Assembly: GCF_048128805.1 (NCBI RefSeq)
Contig: NC_136004.1
Span: forward strand, 16,802,185-16,866,184
Direction of reading: 5' to 3'
Source of the DNA: Centroberyx gerrardi
Taxonomy: Eukaryota; Chordata; Actinopteri; Beryciformes; Berycidae
DNA length: 64,000 bases
Shown here: piece by piece, positions 1 through 10,720 of the stretch
How the letters are laid out: each line of letters opens with the position of its first letter
Position numbering within the stretch: position 1 is the first letter of the stretch
The notes under the pieces: generated by a model
Seen by the model: the letters and a program-made list of their open reading frames with translations, nothing else
The model's database searches: none
Told to the model about the DNA's origin: nothing
Made by a program: the position numbers and the translations under genes

Positions 1-24
1 TATTCTCCTGTTGATGTGTCTTGA

Positions 25-479
<455 letters not shown>

Positions 480-3394
480 CTCAGTTGCACCAGGACAGTC
501 TGCGCAGGAGCGCTGTGTCGAGCGGCCTGACCCAAGCAAGGGGCGAGGCTTACCTGGACTGGAGCCTGTCACATCAGTGGAGCATCACCGAAACAAAAGG
601 GCAATCATAAAGGACCCACATACTTTCCTTTTGTCTCTGCTAGTTAAACCAGATGAGCTCCACTCTACTTCTGCCCGGTTCCTCTGGAAGGTTCGGCCTC
701 GAATGGCTCCTCCAGCCATTTGCTGCCTATGATTTTCTTTTTTCTTTTGATCGGCCGTCATATATTCTGTTCTGAAAACAACAACAAAGGGAATGCTGTT
801 TTTGCAGCACAGTTCAATTTTTTAGCATCTTCCTTTGCCTCTCCCAAAATTCAATATGTCCTGTATTTAACTTGATGAAATACTGAAATATAATGGCTAG
901 ATCTCTATTTCTCAGGCTTAACAGAATCATTCTTGGATTTTACACTCCATTTGAAGTGAACTGGAAAGCAATACAGATGCAATGCAAGCCATTAGACACG
1001 TGGTTGACTCACTTGAGCAAATCCAAGGGATGCATTGTTAAGCTTGGACTCCATTATCCAAGCAACTTTCAGCTGATATTGGATAAGTCTTAAATAGCTT
1101 TGCTGAACATAATGCATCTTTTATAAATGGAGGACAAATCATTGTCTCATGTTCAACTTCCATGAAGGAGAAATGGCTCAGACGAAGCGGTCCTGTGTTG
1201 ATTACATTATGTCCCATATGGATTAAGAGGGTAAATCCTGGTGACCTCATTCCATTTCTCCCCACTTAAGACACTACAGTCACCTGACAGAGACTTTTGC
1301 CCTCTGGTTTTCTGTTCTCTATACAGAGATGTGTCTGAAAACTTCAGATCTGCCTCAGTTATGGTGAAGCAGCAATGTATTTCTTAATGCAAAACGATTA
1401 TTTGATTATGCTGTTGTTTATTTTAGACAAAGATGTCCCTGCTGTAGCATCTTTTACTTTTGAGAATGGAACAGCAAGTCTTTGAAAATAATGAAACTGC
1501 AAATAGTTATTTGCAGTTTCAGTATCTGTCCAGTACAGCAGACAGCTTTTCCTTGTCACGTCTTGACATCCACCCAAAAAATGAACAGTAAAGTCAATCA
1601 ATGATGTTAGTCTTTGTACTAATTCCTGGTAAGACTGAAGATTTCTCACTACACCTTTGAATAATGCTGAGTGCCTCGTGTATGTTCCCCCTTGCCATCA
1701 CATGTCTGACTGTATTTCAAGTGCAACCAATAACCACGTCTCTCGGAAACAAGCCATACATATGGGGGCAAGGTACTTGGACTGTTCTCTGCTCCTGCTA
1801 AGAAGAAAGCGCAGAAACCCAACCACTGTACTACCACTACAACAACCAAGGAGGGTTTTAATAGGATGCTCTCTCATCTCTGTGGACTTTTTAAGCCATG
1901 TGGAAAAGAATTTGAGGTTGAAACCTCTCAACATGATGTCATGGACTGGTTCATCACCCAAATCTGACTCCTTGATTTGATGTCCCCTTCAGTAGAAACA
2001 TTGCACACAAAATTCTGCTCTTTGTGGCTATTGATAAAGGGAGAAAAGGGTGAATGTTACCTTATAGGCCTAAATATTGCATTAAACAGGGTTTAATTAC
2101 TAGTGGAGTTAATGAAGAGACTTGTTAGTCAATTGCCAGGAAGGGGACTGCACCTTTAACACACTAGAAAGGGTTTAAACAAATAATTATTGCATATTTA
2201 CTAAGTTCTCTATTATGCAAAAGTGTTTTCTGTGTGGTGAATGGCTATTGATATCTTTGTTAGTAGGAACCCCAGACTAGTCAACCATGTTGGTCATTAT
2301 TGCCATGTCTCTAACCAATAATATGGCCACTAACTTGAGTAAAAACAACAAAAATCTTATCCTAATTAAAATGCAACCATTATATGCCCCTGGTTGTATT
2401 CAATTTACCTGCAATCTGCTGATGAGGGGAAACCTGCAAACCATTTTCAAGTCTCTGACAAATCAGTCTGGAGGATGTCACCTCTATCTTGGCTCCTCTT
2501 TCCTTCAATCTATTGTTCAAACGAGTGGCAACAGTCTGGAAATGGAGTTGTCCTGAGTGTGTAGTGTGCAAGAGATGAAAGATACCTCACAAGCTTTGTC
2601 TGTGTGTCTGATGAGATCACTCATCAGTTTTAAATGATGTCAAGAAATCTATCAACAGTAGGCTAGACTGTAAATGCTCCAGTGGACTGCTGATGCTGGC
2701 TTTGAATATCCATTCTTTATTAAATAAAAATTTAAAAAAAAGGATCCAGGAACTGTTCCCACCCTCCCATGAAAGTACTGTTTCCTTCTCTTTTTTAAAA
2801 GTGTCTTTGAACCTGGCTGCACTATGTGAAATAAGTTGTTGAAAAGGCGATTCCCGTGTAAAACTTGTCCATGTGTAAGATACTCTCTCTTCTGTAAGAC
2901 ATAATTGTTAAATCATGTACACCATTATTATATAAATCATTTACTCATAATGAGTGTGTTTTTGCTTTTTGCTTTACACAGCATAGACTGACACGTATAT
3001 TCTCACAATTTATTAATCAGTTTATTACAGACACCTGCTGAGTTTGATGTGAGTGGAAGCTACAAGACCCGTACACTTACGGTACTGGAGTACTGCACTA
3101 TTTTTAAATATCGTTGAGATCAATGATTGACGAGCAAATATTAGCAGACCGACTCGGTTTGTCACATTAATACGAGGATATGGGAATGAGAAAGTCTCTG
3201 ATAATCGTTTTCTCGAATAACGTGGCGGATTATGGTGTAAATGCGCGCGCCTGAATCCCATTTTCTGTTGTGCTCGGCCCCTGCGCTGTGTTACTCTTCT
3301 TGACAGGTGAGCGGTGCAGGTGGGATCTCCATGCCACTTGGGAATTTGGACACTATAGCTCAGCTGTCTACCTGCCACCACAGGATCAATAACT
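480..3394 (+). other. ube3b 3' UTR and spacer up to the ALDH3-like gene
   Basis: No coding exon is seen in these 2.9 kb. The left part is presumably ube3b 3' UTR. ATTAAA hexamers occur at 2081-2086 and 2365-2370, and the first AATAAA is at 2723-2728. The last 250 bases are richer in CpG, including a gcgcgcgc run near 3243, and probably contain the promoter and 5' UTR of the next gene. The open frames here are short and do not resemble a known family. Confidence 0.6.
2723..2728 (+). terminator. Putative polyadenylation signal of ube3b
   Basis: This is the first canonical AATAAA after the ube3b stop, followed within a few bases by an A-rich run. It would give a 3' UTR of about 2.25 kb. The weaker ATTAAA hexamers upstream could provide shorter forms. 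Confidence 0.45.
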
Positions 3395-6300
3395 ATGAGC
3401 AGTCCGCCGAGCCCTTCTCCCACACGATGGTTCAAGGCACTGCGAAGGTAAATGCACAGATGGGACATAATAATTTGATAGTGGGGTAATCTGAATTGGA
3501 TATTTTTTAAGCAAGCTTAGCGAGATAACGACTTTGACCTACAGTAACCTGTCACATGTGTGTGTTTAATCCATTCATGAAAAACTAAAATGAGATGCCT
3601 CTGTTGATGCTGGCCTTGGTCCAAATCTACACAATGGGTTGACATGGCAGTGTTAAAACCTCCTGGCCTTTAGTTGGAATAGAAACCCACGCTAGAGCTG
3701 ATTTGATTTTTGCTTTGTTGGTGTGCATCACCTGATTGGTTGGAATTATTAGGAATTTCACTATCCTCTCTGCTACTGGGGCTTTCCTCAACTGGTACTG
3801 TGACTAGGCTTAACTGCACACTAAATCTGTTCAGAAAGGCCAACACTATAGAAGTCCTGAATAGGGTAAACATGAGTGGAAAAGTAAGGGCATGTTATGC
3901 TTGCCAAAGGAACGGCCGGTTAACCTGCAGAAGGTATGATGTGATATGTTATGGATAGACTTGATATGTAAATGCCCTGTGGTGTTAACTGGCGACTTAA
4001 CTGTTATGTTGCAGGACCAGGCTGGGGGAGCCTTGCTTGAAGACGTATCCTCTGGAGTGTGTGGATCTGCTGAAGAGGGCTAGAGCCGCCTTCCAAGCTG
4101 GACGCACCGCTAAGGAAAGCTTCAGACTGGCTCAGCTGGAGGCCGTAGTGCGAATGCTGGTGGAACATGAGTGTGACTTTGTGGACGCTCTTGGAAGGGA
4201 CCTGCATAAGGTGTGGGGTGAAGCTGTTTGATCAGTTATCTGGAATATTTCTGTCTGCAGTGTTCATGTTAATGAAATAAGTTATTATATTTAAAACTGA
4301 CACTAAGACATAGTGGTTCAAATTGTTGGAACCACTATCCTCCAGAGGTTTTTAGCATTTGTGTCCGTATTCTCTCTTTTAAAATTTTTTTTTTTTTTTT
4401 TTTACCAGCCACGGTTCGAGACAGTTGTGTCAGAACTCATCCTTGTGAAGAACGAGGCTCTTCACGCCATCAACAACCTCAAAAAGTGGATGCAGCCACA
4501 GCGTGTGGAAAGGAACCTGGTGAGATGCATGTACTTGTAAACCTTTTTCACAGCCAACATCTTCATAAACATTATTTGGATTACTAGATTATTTGGATTA
4601 CAAAAATTTGAATTAAGTCATTCAACCTTTTGGAGAGAACATTCCGTCTCCCGGCTACAAAGCAATGCATTGTGCTTGGCCCGCCAAATCAGATTAAAAC
4701 TTCAGCTGCCTTTCCCTGTTTTTAAGATTAAACTGGGCTGATGGCGTTTCCCTTGTATTAGTCAGCTTGCACACTGATGAACTTGGCCCAGTTTGACCCA
4801 TGAGTGTCCCGTATCAGCTTGTGATCTAATGCTGAGCTTGTCTGATTGCTGCAGTCCACCACGTTAGATGAGTGTGTGGTGGTAAGTGAGCCGCTGGGCG
4901 TGGTGTTCATCATGGGGACCTGGTGTAGTCCTGTCCAGCTCTGTCTGGTGCCGCTGGTAGGAGCCATAGCAGCAGGTGCAGTAAAAACTTTTCACTCCTT
5001 CACATAGCATTGCTTTTTCCTCACCCAGGCTCACTGATAATTTGACAACCACTGATGCACTGTGTCCCCCCTCTGTAGGAAACTGTGCAGTCGTCAGCCC
5101 CTCTGAGCACACCTCTCACACAGCAGAGCTTCTCCACCGTCTCATCCCCTCATACCTGGACAATGTGAGTAGTGACAAGACAGCATTGCTCCACATAGCA
5201 AGATGGACCTTATTTGTCTCGAAGTCTCACAAAGATGGATTTCATCTATCATTTTTTGAGAGGTTTCTATTTGCTTGGTAAATAATTTGAAAGGAATCAG
5301 TGGCATTGGATTTTCATCCCGCTCATCAGGGGTAGTGACATAGTGAAATGATAAATGGAGAAATATGATTTTTGAGTGTTGCAGTTGGGACAAAACCAAC
5401 CTCGGTCATTACTGACTTAACAGTTGTAGGCTCCAGCAAAGAAGCTTCTGTGACTCACTGGTAAGAGTCTACTTAGGAGCAGGACACCTCTTGGTCTGTG
5501 TGCTTTATAAGACGGCACTTTTTCACAAAGACTCAGATGAGCAGGGCGACATATGATAGACCGTGAAACCTTTGTACACAGCCTTTTATGTGGCAATGTT
5601 GCGTCCATCAAATACACAAAGGCAAACATAGAGTGGCTTTGTCTTCAACAGGCCTTTGAGCTACTTGTCTGCTCACAGCCAATAAGCTGTGGGTCTGGAT
5701 ACTTAAGGACAATGGGTCTGGTCTGTGTCTAGTACAGACTACAGAAAGTAAAATGAAGTCACCAATCTCCCTTTTCATGTGGTATCCAATGTCTCCTAGG
5801 TGACTTAACAAGATTGAGCTCCAACTCCTCTTCCCTTTTGGAGTGTCCCTGGTTTAAGACATAATCTGTTAGATTTGATCAACCAACTGAAGAACAGATT
5901 TGACTAATAGAATAGCTGATTTTATATGTGCAAATTGCTTTCACCCCATCACCGTTTACAAATGAATAAAACAATTTAAAATGTTGTACAATCTGGTTTA
6001 TAATGGCACAGGTTAAAATGTTTTCTGAATGAACATTGCCATACTAGGCAACTTGTCAAGTTTAGGTTGCTCCAAGACGGCCACAAAAAGTGACACTGGA
6101 TTTGAATTCCAATCGTTATCCGTATTGAGGCTTTATTGGGACTAGATGTGATCAAATATTAGAGCGTGCATCCACCTTTTGTCACCCAAGACTCTAATGA
6201 CTGATCAGTTGGCTAATTGGATATCATGGTGCAACTCTATTATGTACATTGATTGTTGACAGTGTGATATAAGGACACATTATGCCAAACTGAAAAATTG

Positions 6301-7681
6301 TAATCATCTGATCTAAAATTCTTGTTTTCTTCAAGGAATGCTTCCATGTGATACTTGCAGGCACAAATGACTTGGCTGAAGTAGTGGAACTCAAATTTGA
6401 TCATGTCTTCTTTATAGGTAAAGATGAAATGCACTCAGGTTCAAAATTTGTTTGTTTCTGAATCGTTCTTAATGTGTTAAGTGTGACTATCAATCCCCAG
6501 GAAGCAGGGAAGAGGGAAGCAGAGTGGCTCAGGCAGCAGCTCGCACGCTCACACCTGTCACCCTGATTTTGGGTGGCAAGAACCCATGTTATGTGGACCA
6601 GCAGTGTGACATCACCACTACGGCGCAGCGCATTGCCTGGGCACGTTTCCACAATGCTGGACAAAGTCTGGTGGCTCCCGACTACATCCTGTGCCATGTG
6701 GATGTCAAAGCCCAGCTGGTCCAGGCCCTGAAGTGCTGCCTGATGCAGTTCTATGGTTTTGATCCCCGAGAGTCCCAGAGTTTTGGGCGCATGGTTAATG
6801 TGGAGATCTTCAACCATACTAAAGACATGCTGTGGAGGTCTGGCAAGGTGGCTGTGGGCGGGCAAGTGATTGAAGCGGAGAAATATATTGGTAAGAGTCA
6901 TCTATTTGGGATTCTTTTAAATGCACCCAACAGTATAATATGCAATGCATTTGATGCTGTTGTACACATTTTATTTTTCTGTCTGAAGCCCCAACAATTC
7001 TGACCGAGGTGGTGGAATCGGACCCCATCATGCAACATGAAGTTTTTGGCCCGGTTCTTCCAATTCTGACCATAAACAACGTGGATGAGGCAATTGCCTT
7101 CATTAATAAGCAAGAGAAACCTCTCTGTGTGTATGCTTATTCCAGCAACAGCAAGGTAAAAGGCAGAAATGAATGTTATATATTCAGTATTCATTGTACA
7201 GGCCTTGGGCAGCCAATATGTATTGTATTTATGCATTCACCTTCTTGACAACGCAGGTCATCTCAAGGCTAATGAGTGAGACCTCTAGTGGAAGCTTTTG
7301 CTCCAATGACAGCATCCTGCAGAGTCTGATGGTGGTTCTGCCTTTTGGTGGAGTTGGTAAGTCAGTGGCATGCAAGTGTCAGAACTGAGAAATAGGACTA
7401 CAGATTGTGCCAAACATAGTGGTGGAATAATACTGCCAGGAATATATATATCAACTCTCCCAACACCTTTTAACTTGACAGGTGCCAGTGGAATGGGTTC
7501 CTACCATGGGCGCTGCAGCTTTGATACCTTCTCTCACAGGAAATCATGCCTGCTAAGAGGCACGCGGTTTGAGTGTGTCACCTATCTGCGTTACCCACCC
7601 TATGAAGACCGCAATCTGTCTCTAATGACATGGGCCAGTACTCTCTCCCAGAAGAGCCAGGGCTGGTGCCAGATCCTGTGA
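3395..7681 (+). CDS. ALDH3-family (ALDH3B-like) protein lacking catalytic residues; probable pseudoenzyme
   Basis: Ten exons: 3395-3447, 4015-4210, 4409-4519, 4855-4975, 5079-5164, 6336-6417, 6501-6890, 6989-7155, 7257-7356, 7482-7681. All have GT/AG introns and consistent phase, giving 501 aa against about 468 for human ALDH3B1; most of the excess is an N-terminal extension rich in Ser and Pro. The start ATG has A at -3 and is the first in frame with the exon 2 coding sequence. Fold motifs are kept: LVPLVGAIAAGNC, LGGKNPCYVD, APDYILC, HEVFGP (Glu364) and PFGGVGASGMG. The chemistry is not. The PWNYP Asn is Cys144 (TWCSP), the KPSE Lys is Ser167, the LELGG Glu is Ile239 and the GQTC Cys is Leu273 (GQSL). 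The protein ends CQIL, a CaaX box whose final Leu suggests geranylgeranylation and membrane attachment, as in some ALDH3B members. Oxidation of aldehydes by the normal mechanism is not expected; a binding or scaffold role is inference. Exact orthology within ALDH3 is not settled. Confidence 0.9.
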
Positions 7682-8232
7682 CTGTGTGGGAGGGTGATGA
7701 CAGAGCCATGTGGGAAGAAAGCTGAACAAGCAGCCCCGACACTAAAATTTACTGTTAGTGTAATAAAAATAGATGGGAATAAAATCCATTGGCATACAGC
7801 CATATCTAACCGAGGGAGATCATTATCCATTCTAGTGATTAGTGATTCTGTAGTATTTTCAGTGTGGGATCACAATTATGCCATCAAGAATAACAAGGGT
7901 TGATCTCAATTATTTACAGCTTCTCTGGGAAAGTACTATCTGACTGTACATCAACATATCAACTGTATGTTAAATATAGTTGGTAAAGCAAAAATAAATG
8001 ACTTAATACCACTGTTTTTGATATACAAATGTATTGACTGATTGTTATTGACATTCAAGTTTGTTGTGCTGAATATGGCCCCCATCCTCACATTATACTA
8101 GGAAACAAGTTGCATTAGAAAACATGATTTGGACCTGTAGAATTATCTTTAATATATTTACAAGTGCAGTCTTTATATAGTTATCCCATTAACAGATGAG
8201 GCTTCTGTTTTCATCCTCGCACAAGAATCTGG
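7682..8232. other. Convergent 3' region between the ALDH3-like gene and mmab
   Basis: The two genes end tail to tail with 551 bases between stop codons. AATAAA hexamers for the + strand gene lie at 7762-7767, 7778-7783 and 7993-7998. On the - strand a variant ATTAAA lies at 8148-8153, which would end mmab about 85 bases after its stop. If the most distal + strand signal is used, the two transcripts stop within about 150 bases of each other. No other gene is seen here. Confidence 0.6.
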
Positions 8233-9863
8233 TTATTGAGGTCTTGTGTAGATTTTCTCTTCATTGCCTTCTTTCATGGCTGCATATCTGGCCACAGTGA
8301 ACAGGTAGTCGCTCAGTCTGAGGGAAAATGTTAGGACATTTATCAGATGGGGAAAATTGAAATCATGTAAACCATGTTACCATATTCATTATCAAATATG
8401 CGCCGTACTGACCTGTTCAAAAATTTTGCAACATCTGGATCTGCTTCCCCCGAGCGCACAATAGGAGCAACACTGAAACAAGAGCAGAGACCTGTCAACC
8501 AGTGGTGCCAGTGAATCAAGACAATTAGGTCATTTTGAGATTTTGAGGCATTCAAGATGTTACAAGATGTTTAAACTGACCTGCGCTCTGCTCTGCGACA
8601 GATTGTCCGAGCTACGTGCAAAGCAGCACTACTTTTTCCTCCCGACTGCAAGACATAATACATAAATATTACTGCATCATGAAAGACTGGGATCTCACAG
8701 CAACTCCATGTCTCATTCAAGTGTGAATGGGCTTACAGGCAATATGAAGTTGGTCAGTGGTGGGAGTTCTGCTGTAAATGTATCAATCCAGCTTTCCAGG
8801 TCTGCAACTGGTTGAGGTGTAAATTTGGTTTTCTCTTAAAAAAACAAACAAAAAGTTAGTCAATAGATACTAGACCACACAATCAAGAGACAAATCCATT
8901 TCTATTGATATGCTCCACAGCATTAAACTAAAATAAATTACTTATGTGACTTTCTCTTGCAGATGACCGAGGGGTGGCAATATTGGAGCCCACATCTTGT
9001 AAAACACATTGTATCTATGGAATGAAAAGTGGAATTAATATGGAAAATAAGCCTGATTGAAATTGTCAGCACTGAAGGAGGCTAAAGAATACAAGCTGTA
9101 AGTCAAACCTTGTCCAGCTGATATGTGAATGTATGACCTTTGTCGAGGCAAAACTCTCTGGCCAAGCTGTAATGTACAATTCAACATGGTCAGTTTGGTC
9201 AGGCAGACTACAGAACTAAAGTTAAAACAGACTGTGACATGTGAGTAGTACTGAAAGATACCCTATAGCTGATGACAATTCATCTGTAGTTCCTAATGCT
9301 TCAAAAACATGATCTTCCTTTGGCCTCCTTTCTCCTGTGAATGTGCTCGAGAAACCTTTTAAAGACAAGAGCAAAAATCAACTAAACTTTTGAAAGGTCA
9401 ATACAGTGGAACGTGATTTTACAGTGATACCCAAGTTACACACACCAACCTTTGTCTCCAGTTTTGGTGTATATTTTGGGGACCCTGCTGTCTCCTTCAG
9501 TGGCATAACTGTTAGGGAATAAGCAAAAAATAACTTGCTAAGTACAATTCCAGAGGATGTTTTCAGTAGGATTAACAGTTAAGGCTCTAACTCAAGATAT
9601 GTCTTTACTAAAATGTATTTATTCCTGTAGCCTACCCTCCTGTATAGCATGTTACCCAGTAGTCTGGTACATTACATAGCTAACCTTAGCTACCTGAATA
9701 ACGTTAGGCTGTCAACTATTTGCTAATACAGTTGACAGACGACAGGGATGCACAACTACCTTCTCTCTGAGCCAAATGTTTTCTTTGTCCACTGCACGTT
9801 TAGACACCTGCCTGTCCTTACAAAACAACGCAAATGAGAGGGTTTAAAAATGACCGTAGCCAT
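8233..9863 (-). CDS. mmab: Cob(I)yrinic acid a,c-diamide adenosyltransferase, mitochondrial
   Basis: Complete gene on the minus strand in nine exons, in transcript order 9863-9760, 9508-9450, 9355-9262, 9166-9109, 9014-8942, 8834-8737, 8645-8581, 8472-8413 and 8317-8233. Lengths sum to 696 nt, giving 231 aa, with GT/AG introns and matching phases. It transfers adenosine from ATP to cob(I)alamin, making the cofactor of methylmalonyl-CoA mutase in the mitochondrial matrix. The first 34 residues are rich in Arg and Lys with no acidic residue before Glu33, as for a mitochondrial presequence. The ATP-binding segment [20 protein letters not shown], the [12 protein letters not shown] segment, the [19 protein letters not shown] helix with Arg-Arg-Ala-Glu, and [19 protein letters not shown] are all present. 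Start: ATG at 9863-9861, A at -3 and G at +4, a strong context. It is divergently paired with mvk. Nothing is broken. Confidence 0.96.
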
Positions 9864-10413
9864 GTTGTTTTTGGCCCACTCGCAGCTGCAGGGCAGAGGG
9901 ATAGTAGCTAGTGCCTTTTGTCCCTCAGTAGTGTCCGTAGTTCAATGGGAGGCTCTTTTTAATCGCACGACCAATGGCACGAGCATAGTTATTCGGGTGG
10001 TGGGAGAGCGCGGGATGATGATTGGACAGAATAATATATGTGCCAGTAACTCTAGCGCTCATTGGATATTGGAAGCCAAACCCATGTTCGTCCCTCCTCG
10101 TCGGTGTCTTGTGTTTTGACAAGTTCACGCCTGAGTGTACAGAGTCTGTGCTCAATATTAAATGTTAGACTCTACACAGTCTGTCATCATAAATGTACTT
10201 TGCTAAAAGACGTTATAGCTACGACCCTGTATGAGAATACAGTGCGCATCAAGAGCTCGCGAACAGAGGTACCAGTGTTAGCTTGCCTACTGTCTATTTA
10301 GAGAGGATTAACGTTAGCTAGCATTTTTAGTAGTTAATATAACTCGAAACAGCTATTGAACTATCCAGTCTCAGACACTTTTCTCTACTCTTGAAACTGA
10401 ATGCATTATAGAA
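9864..10413. promoter_or_regulatory. Shared bidirectional promoter of mmab and mvk
   Basis: These 550 bases separate the two divergent start codons. CCAAT boxes (NF-Y sites) are seen at 9971-9975 on + and, as ATTGG, at 10021-10025, 10061-10065 and 10068-10072. No clear TATA box was found. In mammals MMAB and MVK share a bidirectional promoter responsive to SREBP-2, and SREBP sites normally act together with NF-Y; the clustered CCAAT boxes fit that. The transcription start sites cannot be read from sequence alone. Confidence 0.75.
10124..10133 (+). promoter_or_regulatory. Candidate sterol regulatory element
   Basis: TTCACGCCTG differs at two of ten positions from the SRE ATCACGCCAG that I remember from squalene synthase promoters. 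It lies about 50 bases from the nearest CCAAT box on the mvk side, the arrangement typical of SREBP/NF-Y promoters. The match is short and could arise by chance. Confidence 0.3.
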
Positions 10414-10720
10414 ATGCACGTCAAGGAATGTATCGTGTCTGCTCCGGGAAAATCGATCCTGCACGGAGAGCATGCAGTTGTGCATGGAAAGGTGAGTGAA
10501 ACTGAAGCCTGCTGGGATGTGCCACCATTTAACTTTATCTCTTATTAAATGTATGAGCTTTTGTGATTTTAAGGCAAGGTTTATCAGTCAGTATCAGACA
10601 TAGTTAGTGAAATAAGCCTATATTAGTCATTAATCTATTTCTTGTTGCTCCATACCAGGTGGCTCTTGCTGTCAGTCTGAACCTGAGAACATATTTATAC
10701 TTGAAGGCCAGCTCCACTGA
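10401..10720 (+). other. Upstream ATG and overlapping uORF at the mvk start
   Basis: An ATG at 10401 lies 13 bases before the mvk ATG in the +1 frame. Its frame stays open through exon 1 (to 10491), continues over the splice junction into exon 2 (from 10659) and stops at TGA 10718-10720, giving about 50 codons that overlap the mvk coding start. The context is weak (T at -3). It matters only if the mRNA begins upstream of 10401. Confidence 0.4.

Noticed and set aside
3025-3468. 147-codon open frame on the minus strand upstream of and across exon 1 of the ALDH3-like gene
   Set aside because: No recognisable domain, and it overlaps the real coding exon on the other strand; likely chance in CpG-containing DNA.
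6401-6901. 166-codon open frame on the minus strand
   Set aside because: It is the shadow of the 390-base exon 7 of the ALDH3-like gene.
3395-7681. Calling the ALDH3-like gene a pseudogene
   Set aside because: All ten exons have valid splice sites and phases, and there is no frameshift or internal stop. Loss is limited to catalytic positions, which fits a pseudoenzyme better.
9990-10010. SRE on the minus strand in gggtggtgggag
   Set aside because: Only seven of ten positions agree with the LDLR-type element; the word at 10124 is a better candidate.
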